From positions 1-34,540 of the forward strand of contig CALSCR010003097.1 in NCBI GenBank assembly GCA_943704495.1: DNA of 34,540 bases, written 5' to 3'. The translations under genes and the position numbers were made by a program. This DNA comes from Pigoraptor chileana. Lineage: Eukaryota; Opisthokonta; Filasterea. The notes beneath the pieces were generated by a model, which was not told where the DNA came from, ran no database searches, and was given only the letters and a program-made list of their open reading frames with translations. The first letter of the stretch is position 1; each line of letters starts with the position of its first letter. Positions 10,436 to 21,395 of this stretch are shown piece after piece.

Positions 10436-11416
10436 TCAGGCGTACAGGAACACAGTGGCGGCAATGGCGGCAATAATTAGAAATGGAAGATTTGTTCGTA
10501 GAAAACCGCGGAAGCTGCAGCAACGAAAAAAATTATGTGCAAGAAAAAACAAACGCAAGCAGGTGTCAGTGTCACACTGTGGCACTGGGGCGAGAATCTG
10601 ACACAGTGACCTTTCATCAGATTCCGACTTCAACCCACCCGATATAGCGTCCAAAGAGGATGAGATAAATGCCAATCTTCCAAGCATTCCAATGAGTGTT
10701 GTCGTATCCCATGCCGTTGAGACACGCAGCAACATGACTGTGGCAATTGTCGAGAAAGAGGTTGTGCATCCTTCGGCTGTAATCGGCACACCCGCGCTTC
10801 ACTCCACCGTCCCAGTTCTGAGCCCCGCCTCCCTTTGCCGCTTCCAGCTGCCAGTACTTCGTTGGCCGTCCAAACGCCATTCGATCAACCTGTACAACCG
10901 AAGGCCAAGACAGCCAATGTTACCAATGGTCACTCATTTGGAGCGAACTTGGCTGTGGCACTTTGTCGGACTCCTTGTCCATCGGAGGAAGTATTGACAT
11001 GACATGCATTGTAATCAGTCGGAGGCCACACTCACAGATATCGTGTAAGGACCCGCAAAATCGTGGATTACGCCTGCACTTGTTGCAATGCCAACATGGC
11101 CGATGAACGGCAGTAGCCAACTGATGAAGCAATAAAGAACGAAACAAAGTCACATTAATAAAATGCAGCACATGCCAATAGATCACAAATACGTCTATGG
11201 TCGTCCTGCCAGGGAGTAAATGGTGCACAGCAATGCACACCTAATTAGGGGAAGTGGAGTCCAGACGACGCAGTAGGGGAATCTGTCGCGCGAGTAGTCG
11301 ATGCGGGCAGAGGAATTATCCTCCGCATCGCGCCCCGTTGCCATTGTCGGGAGCGCCGCCTCTGCCGCCTCAAAACCGACCATGTCTAACACTGGTGAAA
11401 CCGAAGCACCCACCAT
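10436..11416 (-). CDS. TMEM222: TMEM222 (DUF778 family) membrane protein
   Basis: Small conserved eukaryotic membrane protein of the DUF778 family, which also includes plant RTE1, a regulator of an ethylene receptor at the ER/Golgi; the animal function is unknown. Exons: 11416-11241, 11120-11036, 10889-10639, 10514-10436; 196 residues (human about 208). Diagnostic motifs in order: [14 protein letters not shown] (human [14 protein letters not shown]), [20 protein letters not shown] (PIIGHMGICTSTGVIRDFAG), [13 protein letters not shown], then Y-x-x-R-M-H-N-L with DNCHSHVA. The last exon gives the hydrophobic end [12 protein letters not shown]. The two Cys/His-containing segments are intact. Three in-frame ATGs (11416, 11383, 11344) could start translation; the longest gives an N-terminus of family length. 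All phases agree across the four exons. Confidence 0.95.
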
Positions 11417-11892
11417 TTAGTTTCGGTTGTTACTTGCCACACAATGATTAAAATATTACGTGATCAATTGCCGTCTGTGAGTGCACGGAGCGGTAGGGCT
11501 CTGCGTCACGTGATCTATGCTTTTTCAGTAACGCTGACTGGTGTGTCAGTTGTCTGTTGTGACGGCAGAACAGTTCCCTAAGACTTGGGACACTTCGGGT
11601 GAGACCTGGTGCACAGGGCACTATTTGGCACACTCTGCACCTGTCAATGAGCACAAAGCTCACTTGGTATGCATTCCATAGTACGAAAGAGCAAAATGCA
11701 TAACTGCAATTCAGACGATCGTGTCTGACTTTTCCCCCAGTAACAGCCTATTTGTTTCATTTTAATATTGTTGACGTACTGAGCGGTGAAAGTACATTCG
11801 CCTGCTCACCACCCTGCATCAATTACGGGGTGTCTGGAAGTGGATCATAGAACGAGTGGAATTGGAGAGACTGACGTGTTTCGGTGGACACA
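11417..11892. promoter_or_regulatory. Divergent promoter region TMEM222 / APPBP2
   Basis: 476 bp between two start codons on opposite strands. A palindromic E-box TCACGTGA sits at 11506-11513. The same octamer recurs in other intergenic stretches of this window. No other motif was assigned. Confidence 0.5.
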
Positions 11893-14738
11893 ATGCCGGC
11901 CGTTTTTGGCAACGAGTCGCTCTATGTACGCGCGTGCGCTGCCGTGGCGAGGGACTGGCGGACACACGTGGCATCGCTTCCCCTGCTGCCCCCGGAAGTG
12001 CTTGTCTGTGTTTTGGATGCGGTGCGTGACATGCACACTTGCTTTACTCGGCTGGCTGCCCTTGTTCTCCTCCTCACTCTCTGCATTGTTGCGCCTTTAC
12101 ACACAGCTGCGATCGTCCGGTGACACAGTGGGACTCAAGGCCGTCTTGGAGGACTGGGCGTCGCTCTGTGTGTGCATGAGGTGAGTGTGTTGGTGTGCTG
12201 GGGAGCGCGCCGTCACTGTTGTGCCGCAACAGAGGGGACGCCCGTGCGCCACACCACTCAGTCACTGCCGCCTTTTGTGATGGCCCACAGGAATGGCCCT
12301 GCGTTACTGGGCGAATTCCAGGCCATTCTCGACACCTGCCCTTCGAATTTACCGCGCATACCACAGCTGTTTCTGTCGAGACTGGACTGTTTGCGGGAGG
12401 GCCGCGCTGAGCGAGATGCGGGGCAGCGGTGGGTGCATGTTGTTGTGCTCCATGGTCTTACATCACCGCGAATCGGCGTTCCACACATTCAGTCTGACCC
12501 TTTTGCATGGTCCATGTGCGCTGCCATCACAGCAACTCCGTGCCGTGCCGCATTCCATTGCCTTTTGCGGGCGAATACCTTTTCACAGGCGGACGACGCA
12601 GCCGTAATGTAACTGTGGCCTGCTCTGTCGATGATTCCCACGGCGTATGCGATGCCATGCAGAACAGCGACTGGATGGCTCAGGCGGATGAGGTGCGGTG
12701 CCTCGCCATGGCATTGGGCGCGACTTTCATGTCTCTCGGTTGGGGCCTGTTTGCGCTGCAAACGCTCGAAGTGTGCCTTGCCACGATGCCGCCTGCGGAT
12801 GAGCCCGGAGTGTCGGAATCCGTTCTGTTGCAGCACTATGCAGCCCTGACGCGGTATGTACCGGGCTGTTGCCTGCGTTGCTCACCCGGTTCCTGCGGCC
12901 AAACGGCGATCTTCTCTTAACCAAGGACACTGTAGTGGCCAGACGCTGATCCCACCCTGCATCGCTGTCCACCTTGACTTGCAGATACGGAAAAGCATTG
13001 CACACGTGCTGCCGATATGTGGAAGCGCGAGGGGCATTCAACGCCGCGCTGCAGCTGAAACTCCTCCACCCTTTCCTCCCCAATCCTGCGTTTGTGTACG
13101 CGCTCATGTCGGAACTCTACGGCACCAAATGCAGTGAGTACCTTGGGCGCATCTGTCCAACTTTCTTTGCTAGTATCAAACTTAACGAGTGGCTTTGGTT
13201 TGTGTATTGCGTTGGACGGCACACTTGCTGACCGCGTAATGCACATTGCGGTCGCGCTCAGATTTACTTGAGTCGCAGCAGTTCGCAGAGCTTGCGCTTG
13301 TGGCATGCGACTCTGACGTTACCCGAGTGACGGAGCGGGAGCGAATCTTTGTTTTGCGCACCGTGTCCAGAATGTGCATTGGGCGGCGTCAGTTTCCGCG
13401 GGCACGCGGCTACCTGCAGGAGGCACTTGCCATCGCCCACGCCGCATATGGCAAGAGTCACCCCATTCTGTCGGGCGTGCTCTCCGACTGCGGCCACTAT
13501 CTGCTCAACGTGGATCAGCCGCACGTGGCCGCAGGCGTGCTGCACGGGGCGCTCACTCAGCGCGCCAAAACATTCGGCTTGCACAGCGTGCGTGTTGGCC
13601 AGATTGCCACCGACCTCGCCTATGCGCTGTATGTGCACCATTACACAACCGTGCAGTTTGGTGAGGCCAAGTTGTTTGCCGACCTTGGGCTGCACATCTT
13701 CCAACAGGTGAGTGTGTTCCTCGTGTCGCTTCTTTCGATTTGCAGATGACATGCCTGTCCATTGTCAAAACACTGTCCTTGGATCATCGCTGATTGAGAA
13801 ACCGATCGCACATCCCAAAGGCAAAGGACGTCGTTGTGACGGATCTGATGTGCGCCTTTTCCATGCGAGTGACGGCTCTGATTCTCGAGGAAATTGCAAT
13901 CGACCAGGGGCTGCCATTCGACACGGGTGTCATGCAAGTGGTGCGCACTTACCAGGAGGCTGGCTTGGCGACATGCGTGCGACTATTTGGTGAGAATAAC
14001 CTCAACACTGCAAAGTTCTACGGAAACTGCGGCCGGCTGTACCAGACTATGCGCGAATTTGAGCTGTCGGAAGAAATGCATCTCAAGGCCCTCCGCATCA
14101 AAGAAAAGGTAGGTGTTGTTTGGGTTACAATTCATTATGCAGTGTCTCTGCTTTTAGGTTGGACAATTCGGTGACCGTTGTGATTGCATGAAATTCAAAC
14201 GCAGGTGATGGGGCCCAACGACCTTGAGGTTGCCTTGTCCGCCGGCCACCTTGCCTCCCTCTACAACTACGACCTGAAGCGCTACAGCGAGGCCGAGGCG
14301 CTCTATCTTCAGTCTGTCAGAATTGGAATCGCACTCTATGGCGAGTCGTACAGCGGACTGGAATTTGACTACGCTGGACTCGCGTCACTCTACGCCTCGT
14401 CAAATCTTCCACAAAAACGCGCGGACTACGAAATGCGTCTCAGTGAGTGGGAGCGCCTACGAAGTCAAGCTGAGACACGTGCTGAGCGAGCGACAGATTG
14501 GGGCGTGGACAGTGCGGTAGATGAACTTGACGATGCTTTGCCGGGGGACCCGTTTTCCTTCAGACTGGACATCCACATCGACGGCGATGCCGACAGCGGC
14601 GATGACGGCAGTGACGATGGCAGTGATGACGGCAGTGGTGATGACACGGATGACGGCAGTGGCGGTGACGCTGAGAATGACGGTGACGATGACAATGACG
14701 GTGATGACAGTGAAGCACCCGCAGCCATTCCCATATAG
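11893..14738 (+). CDS. APPBP2: APPBP2 (amyloid protein-binding protein 2, TPR CRL2 substrate receptor)
   Basis: In animals APPBP2/PAT1 is a TPR protein that serves as a Cullin-2 E3 ligase substrate receptor and binds microtubules. Exons: 11893-12021, 12107-12180, 12291-12428, 12533-12853, 12985-13133, 13262-13707, 13821-14108, 14205-14738; 692 residues (human 585). The N-terminus has an elongin-BC/Cul2-box-like segment (SLPLLPPEVLVCVL; human SLPENIQFDVYY). The TPR part is very well conserved: YGKSHPILSGVLSDCGHYLL (human FGSKHPKYSDTLLDYGFYLL), VTALILEEIAID (VKALILEEIAID), GRLYQTMREF with EEMHLKALRIKE, EVALSAGHLASLYNYD, and YGESYSGLEFDY. The last about 60 residues are an acidic G-D-S repeat tail encoded by a GATGACGGCAGT-type minisatellite, absent in human. 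The 12533 and 13821 acceptors were chosen by phase; weaker acceptors nearby exist. Confidence 0.93.
14592..14711 (+). repeat. GATGACGGCAGT minisatellite coding an acidic tail
   Basis: Imperfect tandem units of 6-12 bp (GATGAC, GGCAGT, GGTGAC) at the end of the APPBP2 reading frame. They encode Asp/Gly/Ser repeats such as DDGSDDGSDD. Unit lengths are multiples of three, so copy changes keep the frame. Confidence 0.85.
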
Positions 14739-14986
14739 CGACTAAACGGGGTTGAAGGTTGCAGTTCATTAGGCACATCAATTCACAATGCGGCAGAATA
14801 CAATTCACACCGATTGTGCGAAGACTCTGTTGGAGCACAGACAAGGCAACACAACGAAGACACGCAAAACAACGCGAAGCACGCACGCACGCAGAAATAC
14901 AAACACGTCAAGCTGGAAATATTTTGCACGTGGAGCATGCATGCATAAACAACATTCCGTAACAAACTATGATCGATAAAATTTCA

Positions 14987-16186
14987 TCAACGCCGCTCGT
15001 TTACGCCGAGATGCATTAGCCACAGACCCTGCTCGACTGCACCCCAAGTGTCAATTCCGGTGCGCAGGCAGTCAATGAGGAGCCCCACTTTTCCCTGGTC
15101 GAAGTCGGCGTCTTTTCGGAGAGCGTCAAGATCGTCGCCAAAAGCGTCCGTTGCCATGGCCACATAGAGGTCGCGGAACGTCTTCTTGCCCACACGCTGC
15201 ATCTCAGCGGCGGCGTCGGCGGCCGTCGTCTCAGAGCCACCGCGCTGGGCAGCCTCACAGCACTCGGCCGCATTGCGCACGGCGGTGCCGCTGACTTTGG
15301 CAAGCAGCCGCCACAGGCCCATCTCAACGTACTGTCGCGGCAGCGGAAGCGCAGGATTTGTCTCCACGTCCTGCTCCAAGCAATTCAATCATTGGCATAT
15401 TTTTCATTCCGAATGTAAATGGCACAGCGACAGATAATAGTACAGAAAATACACACGAGAGGCAACATACCCGTGCGGTTAAAGTCCATGCGCCATCGCG
15501 GCGGCTCTTTCGCTTCTGGGTTCCTGCCGATGCGTCGTCATCAAAGGCCGACAGCCGCCCTGCCGCCAACTTTGCCAGCGATAGTATGCGCATTCCCGTC
15601 GGAGCCACATCGCGAGCCAGTGCGGCGCGGCCAGCAAGAGAGAGTTCTGCAACGAGTCCTGCATCCACCGCCCATGATGCGCCGTTTCCTTCCACGGCCG
15701 AGCCACTGATGTCCTTTTTGCCACGCGTGCTGTCGAACAGGGCATCCACGGATAGAAGCGCCGCCACTTGCCTAAGTTGTCCAAACACACCGGCGTCGTC
15801 AGATTCGGCCACGAACTCTTTGGCGTCCTACATGAGAATGATGCAGAAACCACCAAACCATTATTGTGAGGACAAAGCACAAGGATTTGCTGTTCAAACG
15901 AACGCGCTGCTAACTGGTCACGCAAACAAACCTCATCAACAGCAGCCTCGGATCCATCCGCCTCCAGTTCATGTGTGTGCTCGTTCGCTTGCTTTCTGTG
16001 CTTCTTCTTTTTATCCTTCTTTTTGTCCTTGTTTTCCTTTTTGTCCTTTTTCTCGACCACGTCACGCACGTCCCTATCCACGCTGGCATCCTCAGCTTTC
16101 ACATCGTCATCCGTGCGCCGGCGTTTTGCATTGTTTTCCGCAGGCTCGTCGGCAGCGGGCGCGCGCTTTTTGTCCTTCTTCCCCAT
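14987..16186 (-). CDS. RSA3: RSA3-domain ribosome assembly protein
   Basis: Nucleolar 60S-assembly factor of the RSA3 family. Exons: 16186-15932, 15827-15471, 15370-14987; all junctions phase 0; 331 residues. Residues 1-85 are very Lys/Asp/Glu-rich (MGKKDKKRAP, then repeated KKDKK blocks), typical of nucleolar proteins. The middle exon is Ala/Leu-rich and ends near a basic QKRKSRR segment. The C-terminal domain, about residues 265-325, carries the family signature: F-R-D-L-Y, AFGDDLDALRK (yeast Rsa3 NYGDDINRLR), DADFDQGKVGLLIDCLRTGI (yeast APDFTNKSLSILADALQEGI). The ATG at 16213 is in frame and would add nine residues; 16186 is chosen because MGKKDKK looks like the natural start. The family call rests on the C-terminal domain; the N-terminal half is unalignable. 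Confidence 0.85.
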
Positions 16187-16640
16187 CCTGAGAGTGCCTC
16201 GATCAAGCTGCATCCCACAGTACTCGAAACTCACTCTACTTCAAATGGAGTACTGAATAATAGAAGAGTCTGCGGACCCGACATCAGTGTGTTCTGCACG
16301 TGGCGCAATACATTTCCATATATGGATAATCTGTTCTTTGTATACTATGTATATAAATAAAGTCGAATAATACCCATATTTGGGGCATTTTGATTTGGCG
16401 CGCGAAATTGGGCGCGAAATTTCGATTGACAGTGACTTGGGAATCAACACAGAGTGGACTGGCGCGAAGCGGTTGAGTGCCCCACGCACACACACGCACA
16501 CAGTTGTTGGATGAAGCATGGATAGTGCGAGCTATTGAATTATGCACGAATGAAAATTACATATTATTCCTCTCTTTCTCTGTCTCTGCTTGAGTCGTGT
16601 CGAGAGCGCAGGCCGGTATTTAAAGCGCATCCTGCGCAAA
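16187..16640. promoter_or_regulatory. Divergent promoter RSA3 / TIMELESS with E2F-like sites
   Basis: 454 bp between the two starts. Three E2F/DP-type motifs are visible: TTTGGCGCGCGAAA at 16394-16407, GGGCGCGAAA at 16410-16419 and TGGCGCGAA at 16460-16468, all with the GCGCGAA core in the same orientation. An AT-rich TATATAAATAAAG segment lies at about 16349-16361. The E2F reading fits a promoter serving a replication-fork gene (TIMELESS); whether it also drives RSA3 is inference. Confidence 0.65.
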
Positions 16641-19600
16641 ATGGCGGCGACGATAGTTGTGCGGCGTGCAGAGCCGCTGCGGGAGGTATGCAGTGCGCTT
16701 GGTGGCTATGAGGCCGACGAAAAGGGAGCGCGGCGGTACCTCAAGGGGCAAGAGTGTCTGGGTGGGTGCTGCACACGGGTGCTCGCATCGCTGTGCATCG
16801 CGCCATGCTGGTTGTTGTCACTGTCACTGACAACTCCCAATGTGTGTTCGTTGAGCACCCTCTGCTCACAAATTTCGTTTGCTCATTTGTGATGCTTGCA
16901 CCGGTGCGTTCTTATCAATAATTTTCGTAAGTCACTCATTAGTCAACGAATTCAAACCTATCACGACATTTCGGTCCTTCCATGCGCAGAGTGTTTGTAT
17001 GACATCCACAATGCCCTTAAGCGAGACAATCCTCAGGTAGGAAAAGGTCTTTCAACCGAGATGCATGGGCATGTGTTATCGTTGCATACTGGACGTGATA
17101 CCGTGACTGCCGTCAATGATGACTAGCCTGCCGGTGAAGATCAAGAGCATTAGGGACTGTGACGCTCGACTGATTCAACACATACTGACTCTGTCGAACA
17201 TTGCACCGTGGCTACCTCTACTCGCATGCTTGGGCAATTCACGCACCCATAGAAGCGAGGCATACTGCGGCAGCTGGGCCACTGGCGCATCCTCCAGACG
17301 GACCTGATTCCCCTTCTCGTCACATATGCGTCAGAGCCAACAATTTGTTTTGCTGCGGCAAAAGTGATCTGCACAATGACGATGCCGCTCACACTGCAGT
17401 TCCCGAATGGAGGAGAGCGCGACGAGGCAAATGCAAGCGAGGTGTGCGAGGTCACGGAGTTTCTCCGCCAGTACAAGAAGGTGTGATGAGCAGAAGTCGC
17501 CGCACCCGTGTCTGCCTGCCAATCCAATAGCCCACTGTCTGCTTCACATCGCCCACTCAATCGTTCGTTTGCAACCGCACTTTTTTCAAACTGTCGCCCA
17601 GGCCCTTGCAACACCGAGTGTTATTGCCGCATTTATGGCACTCCTGGCGCCTGCGCTCGAGAAAGACGCGGCCGAGCGCACCGAAAAGGACGCCAAGCTG
17701 CTTGAGCTGGTTCTCACGCAGTTCCGTAACATGCTGCTGATGCCGGACCCCGCGAGCGACTCGCAACACGGAAACCTCGCCGTGTGAGTGCTTGTTTTAC
17801 TGCCGTCTGTTTGGAAATCTGTTTGTGGACTGTTGCACCGAGTTGGGTGCCCTCGCAATTACCGATTGCTCAGCGTGCGTTGGTTTTGCCGTTCGTCTCT
17901 CCTTTGTTGCACGCGATTGCTGCGTTGAGTGTCCACTGACGCCCATTACTCGCTGCGGCTGCAACAGGGCGTTTCGTGAGGCCAATGTACTTGATCTCCT
18001 CCTCGTCCTGGCCAGCGGAGTGCGCGAGGACGAGGGCAGGCAGTGGTCGATGCTTCTTCTCGAGATGACGCATCTGCTCCTCCACCGCTATGATCCCCGC
18101 GCACTCGCCGAGGCCTTCCATGCGCCGGCAGAGAGGTTGGTGCTGTGAACCCCGTATCCCGCTGTTTGCTGAAGAGATTGGTGCTCCCTGTGCTGATAAG
18201 CGATTGCTACTCTGTATCTCAATAGTTTTTCCACCTCACCACATCCAACAGCGCAAGTCGCAGAGCTGCGGCGGCGAAGGTAAGAGTGCGAATGGATGCC
18301 ATTGTCTCGACTTTTATGCAGTACTTGATTCAATCCGACGTCATCTCGGTTTTAGTTGTGTGCATTTGGAGTGATAATGGTACAATTGGCCGTCGTTTGC
18401 AACGCAGGCTCTCAAGGAGGCTGCTGTTGCCGAGGCACAAGAGAAACGTCGCAGGATTGATGCGGCACCGCGCAGCCGCCACTCGCGATTTGGCGGCACA
18501 TTTGTGCTATCGAGTGAGGCGCAGTCGTGCGGAGAGCGCGTTTTGCACAGGGCACCCGGCGCAATCGCCGCGGCTACACAGGACGAGGGGAAGACGGCGC
18601 GCGCAAAACGCACGCCGAGGGCCGCAGCCGATCCCCTTGCCAAGGTGCGTGCCAGGGACGAAGTCGCTGCAGACCCGACGAGCGACGGGCGGCATGAGGT
18701 CATGGTTGCCCTTGGAGAGTACGCCGCGCAGTTCATCGATTCGTGTTACAATCCGATTATGCAAGTGATGCGGGTGGGTGCAGCCATACGTTACTGGCCT
18801 GTGTTTGCATGCGTGCGAGTGGCGTTTCATTGGGCACTTTCCGTTCATCAAGACAACGTAAATGTGCTCTAATGATGGATTTGAACTGGCCTTTTGTGCA
18901 GGAGGAAATCGACAGCAACTTGCGCACAGTCGGCACGGACGAGACTAACTACCTGTGGGCCATGGGCTTCTTCATGCACCTCAACCGTCGCCTGGCCCGC
19001 GACAAGAGCGAGGCCGCGCGGCGTGTCTCCCTGGTGGCTCAGTCCCTTGAGCTGTCCACGGCGCAGCGCCTCGTCAGGACGCTCACGACCGCGCGGGATG
19101 CCGGAAAGGAGGACAAAAGCGATGCCCGCCGCGGACACATTGCGCGAATGCTGGCCGCAGTCCCGGCATACCGGGAACAGCTCGAATATGTGTTGCTGAT
19201 GATGGACAGCGCTGATGAAAGCCTCAAAGCATACGCCGACAACCTCGAATCGAATCTGTTTTACGACTACGCAGCACTAGCCGTCGTCCCCAACATGCTC
19301 AAAGACTTTGATCCGCACATGCACGGCCAGGCATTCCTTGCGTCGCTGGTTAATACAGCGCATCTCCTCATCAAGCTGCTGGAGCGGTACTGTGCGAATC
19401 GGTCGCGGGTGTTTGTCCAGCGGAAGCGCAAGGTGCGTAAGCAGAGGAAAAAGAAGATGCCCGCGGCCAAAGCCGGTGTGGATAGCGATGACAGTGCACC
19501 GCAGCAGGCGGCCGATGATCAGAGAGCTGGCGACGTCGCTGAGGAGGGCGAGGGCGAGGGCGAGGGCGAGGATGAAGATGAAGAGGACGAAGACGAGGAC

Positions 19601-21250
19601 GAAGGCCGCGCCATCACAGTCGTTGTCGAAAATGAACTGGATTTGAATGCCTTTGTGCGGAGTTTTGCGGCGCCGGCGGTCGTGCGCTCGTGCATGCATC
19701 TGATGGAGCGCTTTGTAGAGAACGATGCGGCGACCAACCATGCGACCGTGCGCATTCTCCACCGCATTGCCGTCGGGTGCGGACTGGACAACCTCTTTCA
19801 CACCCTCGGCATTTTCCGCGTCCTGTGCAACATCCTCAACAACGAGAAGGCTCGCTCTAATCCAAAGCTCCAGGACGTACGCACGTTTGCCAAGTTCATT
19901 TTCTCTCAATTTTTAAAGCACGCACAAGAAGACCCGTCAGCATTTCTCTTTCTCGCACTTGGCCGTGCACGCCAGTCGGGGTCTTCGGGGTCGGGTGGAA
20001 GCAAAGGCGCAGGACGATCGCACGGCGACCCGAAGAAAGGCGGGCGTAAAAGTCGTGCCGAATGGGACGCTGAGGAGGAGACTCTACTGCTCAAGCGATT
20101 TGCGCAGCACAGGGAGGCCGGCGCGGAGGACCCCGTGGCCCTTCTCATGGAGGAGCTCGCGCGTCCCAGGCGTCAAATTCGCGCCAAGCTCATGGAGCTG
20201 CACGCGGTTGACAGCGCCAAGGAGCTGCGACCGAAGCGGGCGCGCAAGGCGAGGGGACTGGGGGAGCAGTCTGCGGGGGCGTCAGGTGACCATGACAACG
20301 GCGATGGCGCGGGTCTGTTGCGGCAACAATCGCGACGGGGCATGCGCCGCGCCACCAAAACGCAGTGGACGGCCGAGCAGGACGACAGGCTGCGCGAGCT
20401 TGTTGACGACTACGACGGACTGGATGAGACGCCCTACCTCATTTCAAAAGACATTGAGGGCAAGTCGCCCGAAGAAGTAGAGGCGCGCATCGTTGAGCTG
20501 GGCCTTCTGCGCGAGCACCACGCGGACGAGGGCGAGGTGATTGATGTGGAGGCTCGGCGCCGCGAAATGCTCGCCAAGTTGCTTGAGGAAGATGGTAAAA
20601 ACAGCAAGAACAAGGCGGCGGCTGGTGCAGCACACGAAGATGTGAGTGACGACAGCGACGACAGCGACGACAGCGACAGCAGTGACGACAGCGACAGCAG
20701 CAACGACAGCAGCGACGACAGCAGCGCGCGCGGGGATGAGAGCGGCAATGCACGCAAACGCGCCACCATTGCCCGCAGCAATCCATCGAAGCGCATCTCC
20801 GCTGATTCACCGAATGAGGCGCTTGCACACTCTGCAGAGCTCACTTTTCCCGACTCGATGGAGTGGACATCGGCTGCGGGGAGGGCGTCCAGCGTCACAG
20901 AAGCGCGTCGTGACGGCCCGCCGCCCAACAGCAGCAGCGCGGCAGGGGATGGTGAAGATGAGTTTGTGAGGGCTGCGCGAGAACGGCGCGCCGCAATGAG
21001 GCTGGAGAAGGCGTCCTCTGAGCCCGCCGCAGCCGCCCGACGCATCAAGCGCAAGGCTGTTGAGAGCGACGATGAAACTGCGGACGATGGGCAGCACAGG
21101 GAGCACAACGAGGAAAAGGACAGCGCCGCCCACACCAACAGCAGCCAAGACGCACCCGCCGTGGGGAAGACCGCTACACAAACGTCACGGCCCCGGAAGC
21201 GAGCACGCCAGTTGCTCTCTGAAGATGAAGGATCTGACTCGGAGCGATAG
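16641..21250 (+). CDS. TIMELESS: TIMELESS / Tof1 replication fork protection protein
   Basis: Timeless-Tipin partner that travels with the replisome, supports the S-phase checkpoint and fork pausing. Exons: 16641-16761, 16990-17036, 17253-17480, 17602-17783, 17968-18135, 18252-18279, 18408-18773, 18902-21250; 1162 residues (human 1208). The N-terminal Timeless domain shows LRQLGHWRILQTDLIPLL (human VRQQLGAAQILQSDLLPIL) and LTQFRNMLLMP. It continues with RSRHSRFGGTFV (RGNRHSRFGGSYI), CYNPIM, and ETNYLWAMGFFMHLNR (ETYYMWALAFFMAFNR). Next are KLLERYC followed by a KRKVRKQRKKK basic block, an acidic run near residue 595, and NHATVRILHRIA (NHCIVKMLHRLA). The C-terminal part has two Myb-like segments, WDAEEETLLLKRF (about 768) and WTAEQDDRLRELV (about 869), the PARP-binding-type region. 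It ends with Ser/Asp-rich disorder and RQLLSEDEGSDSER, like human RQLLDSDEE. The 28-nt exon at 18252 is supported by phase only. Confidence 0.95.
19540..19605 (+). repeat. GAGGGC/GAGGAC low-complexity acidic repeat in TIMELESS
   Basis: In-frame GAGGGCGAGGGC-type then GAGGACGAAGAC-type units encode a Glu/Gly then Glu/Asp run. It lies where vertebrate TIMELESS also has a Glu run, so it is probably a disordered linker rather than a recent insertion. Confidence 0.8.
20639..20732 (+). repeat. GACAGCGAC Ser/Asp repeat in TIMELESS
   Basis: Tandem GACAGCGAC and GACAGCAGC units give a DSDDSDSSDDSDSS-like tract, a likely casein kinase 2 target, in the disordered C-terminal part. Its antisense strand is open as Leu/Ser- or Cys/Arg-rich frames, which are artefacts. 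Confidence 0.85.
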
Positions 21251-21395
21251 GTCAATTAATTGACGCGTCATCACAGAATATATAAAACTACTCCTGTACA
21301 CATTCAATCAAGGTTCTCATGTTTCATTTTAACTGTGCACGCACGCCACGATATAGACAGAGTGTGCCCCCCGAGTGGAGGGCGAGAGACGAGGC

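Noticed and set aside
13745-13791. Alternative APPBP2 acceptor at 13744
   Set aside because: It would make a 37-bp intron and the exon meets a stop without a usable donor. The acceptor at 13820 gives a normal intron and the aligned sequence.
15358-16191. 277-codon plus-strand frame over RSA3
   Set aside because: Antisense of the RSA3 gene; the minus strand has the spliced RSA3-domain protein with consistent phases.
20434-21255. 273-codon antisense open frame across TIMELESS exon 8
   Set aside because: It is the reverse complement of the Ser/Asp- and Glu/Lys-rich TIMELESS tail, giving a Leu/Ser-rich product with no motif; the sense strand matches TIMELESS to its conserved end.
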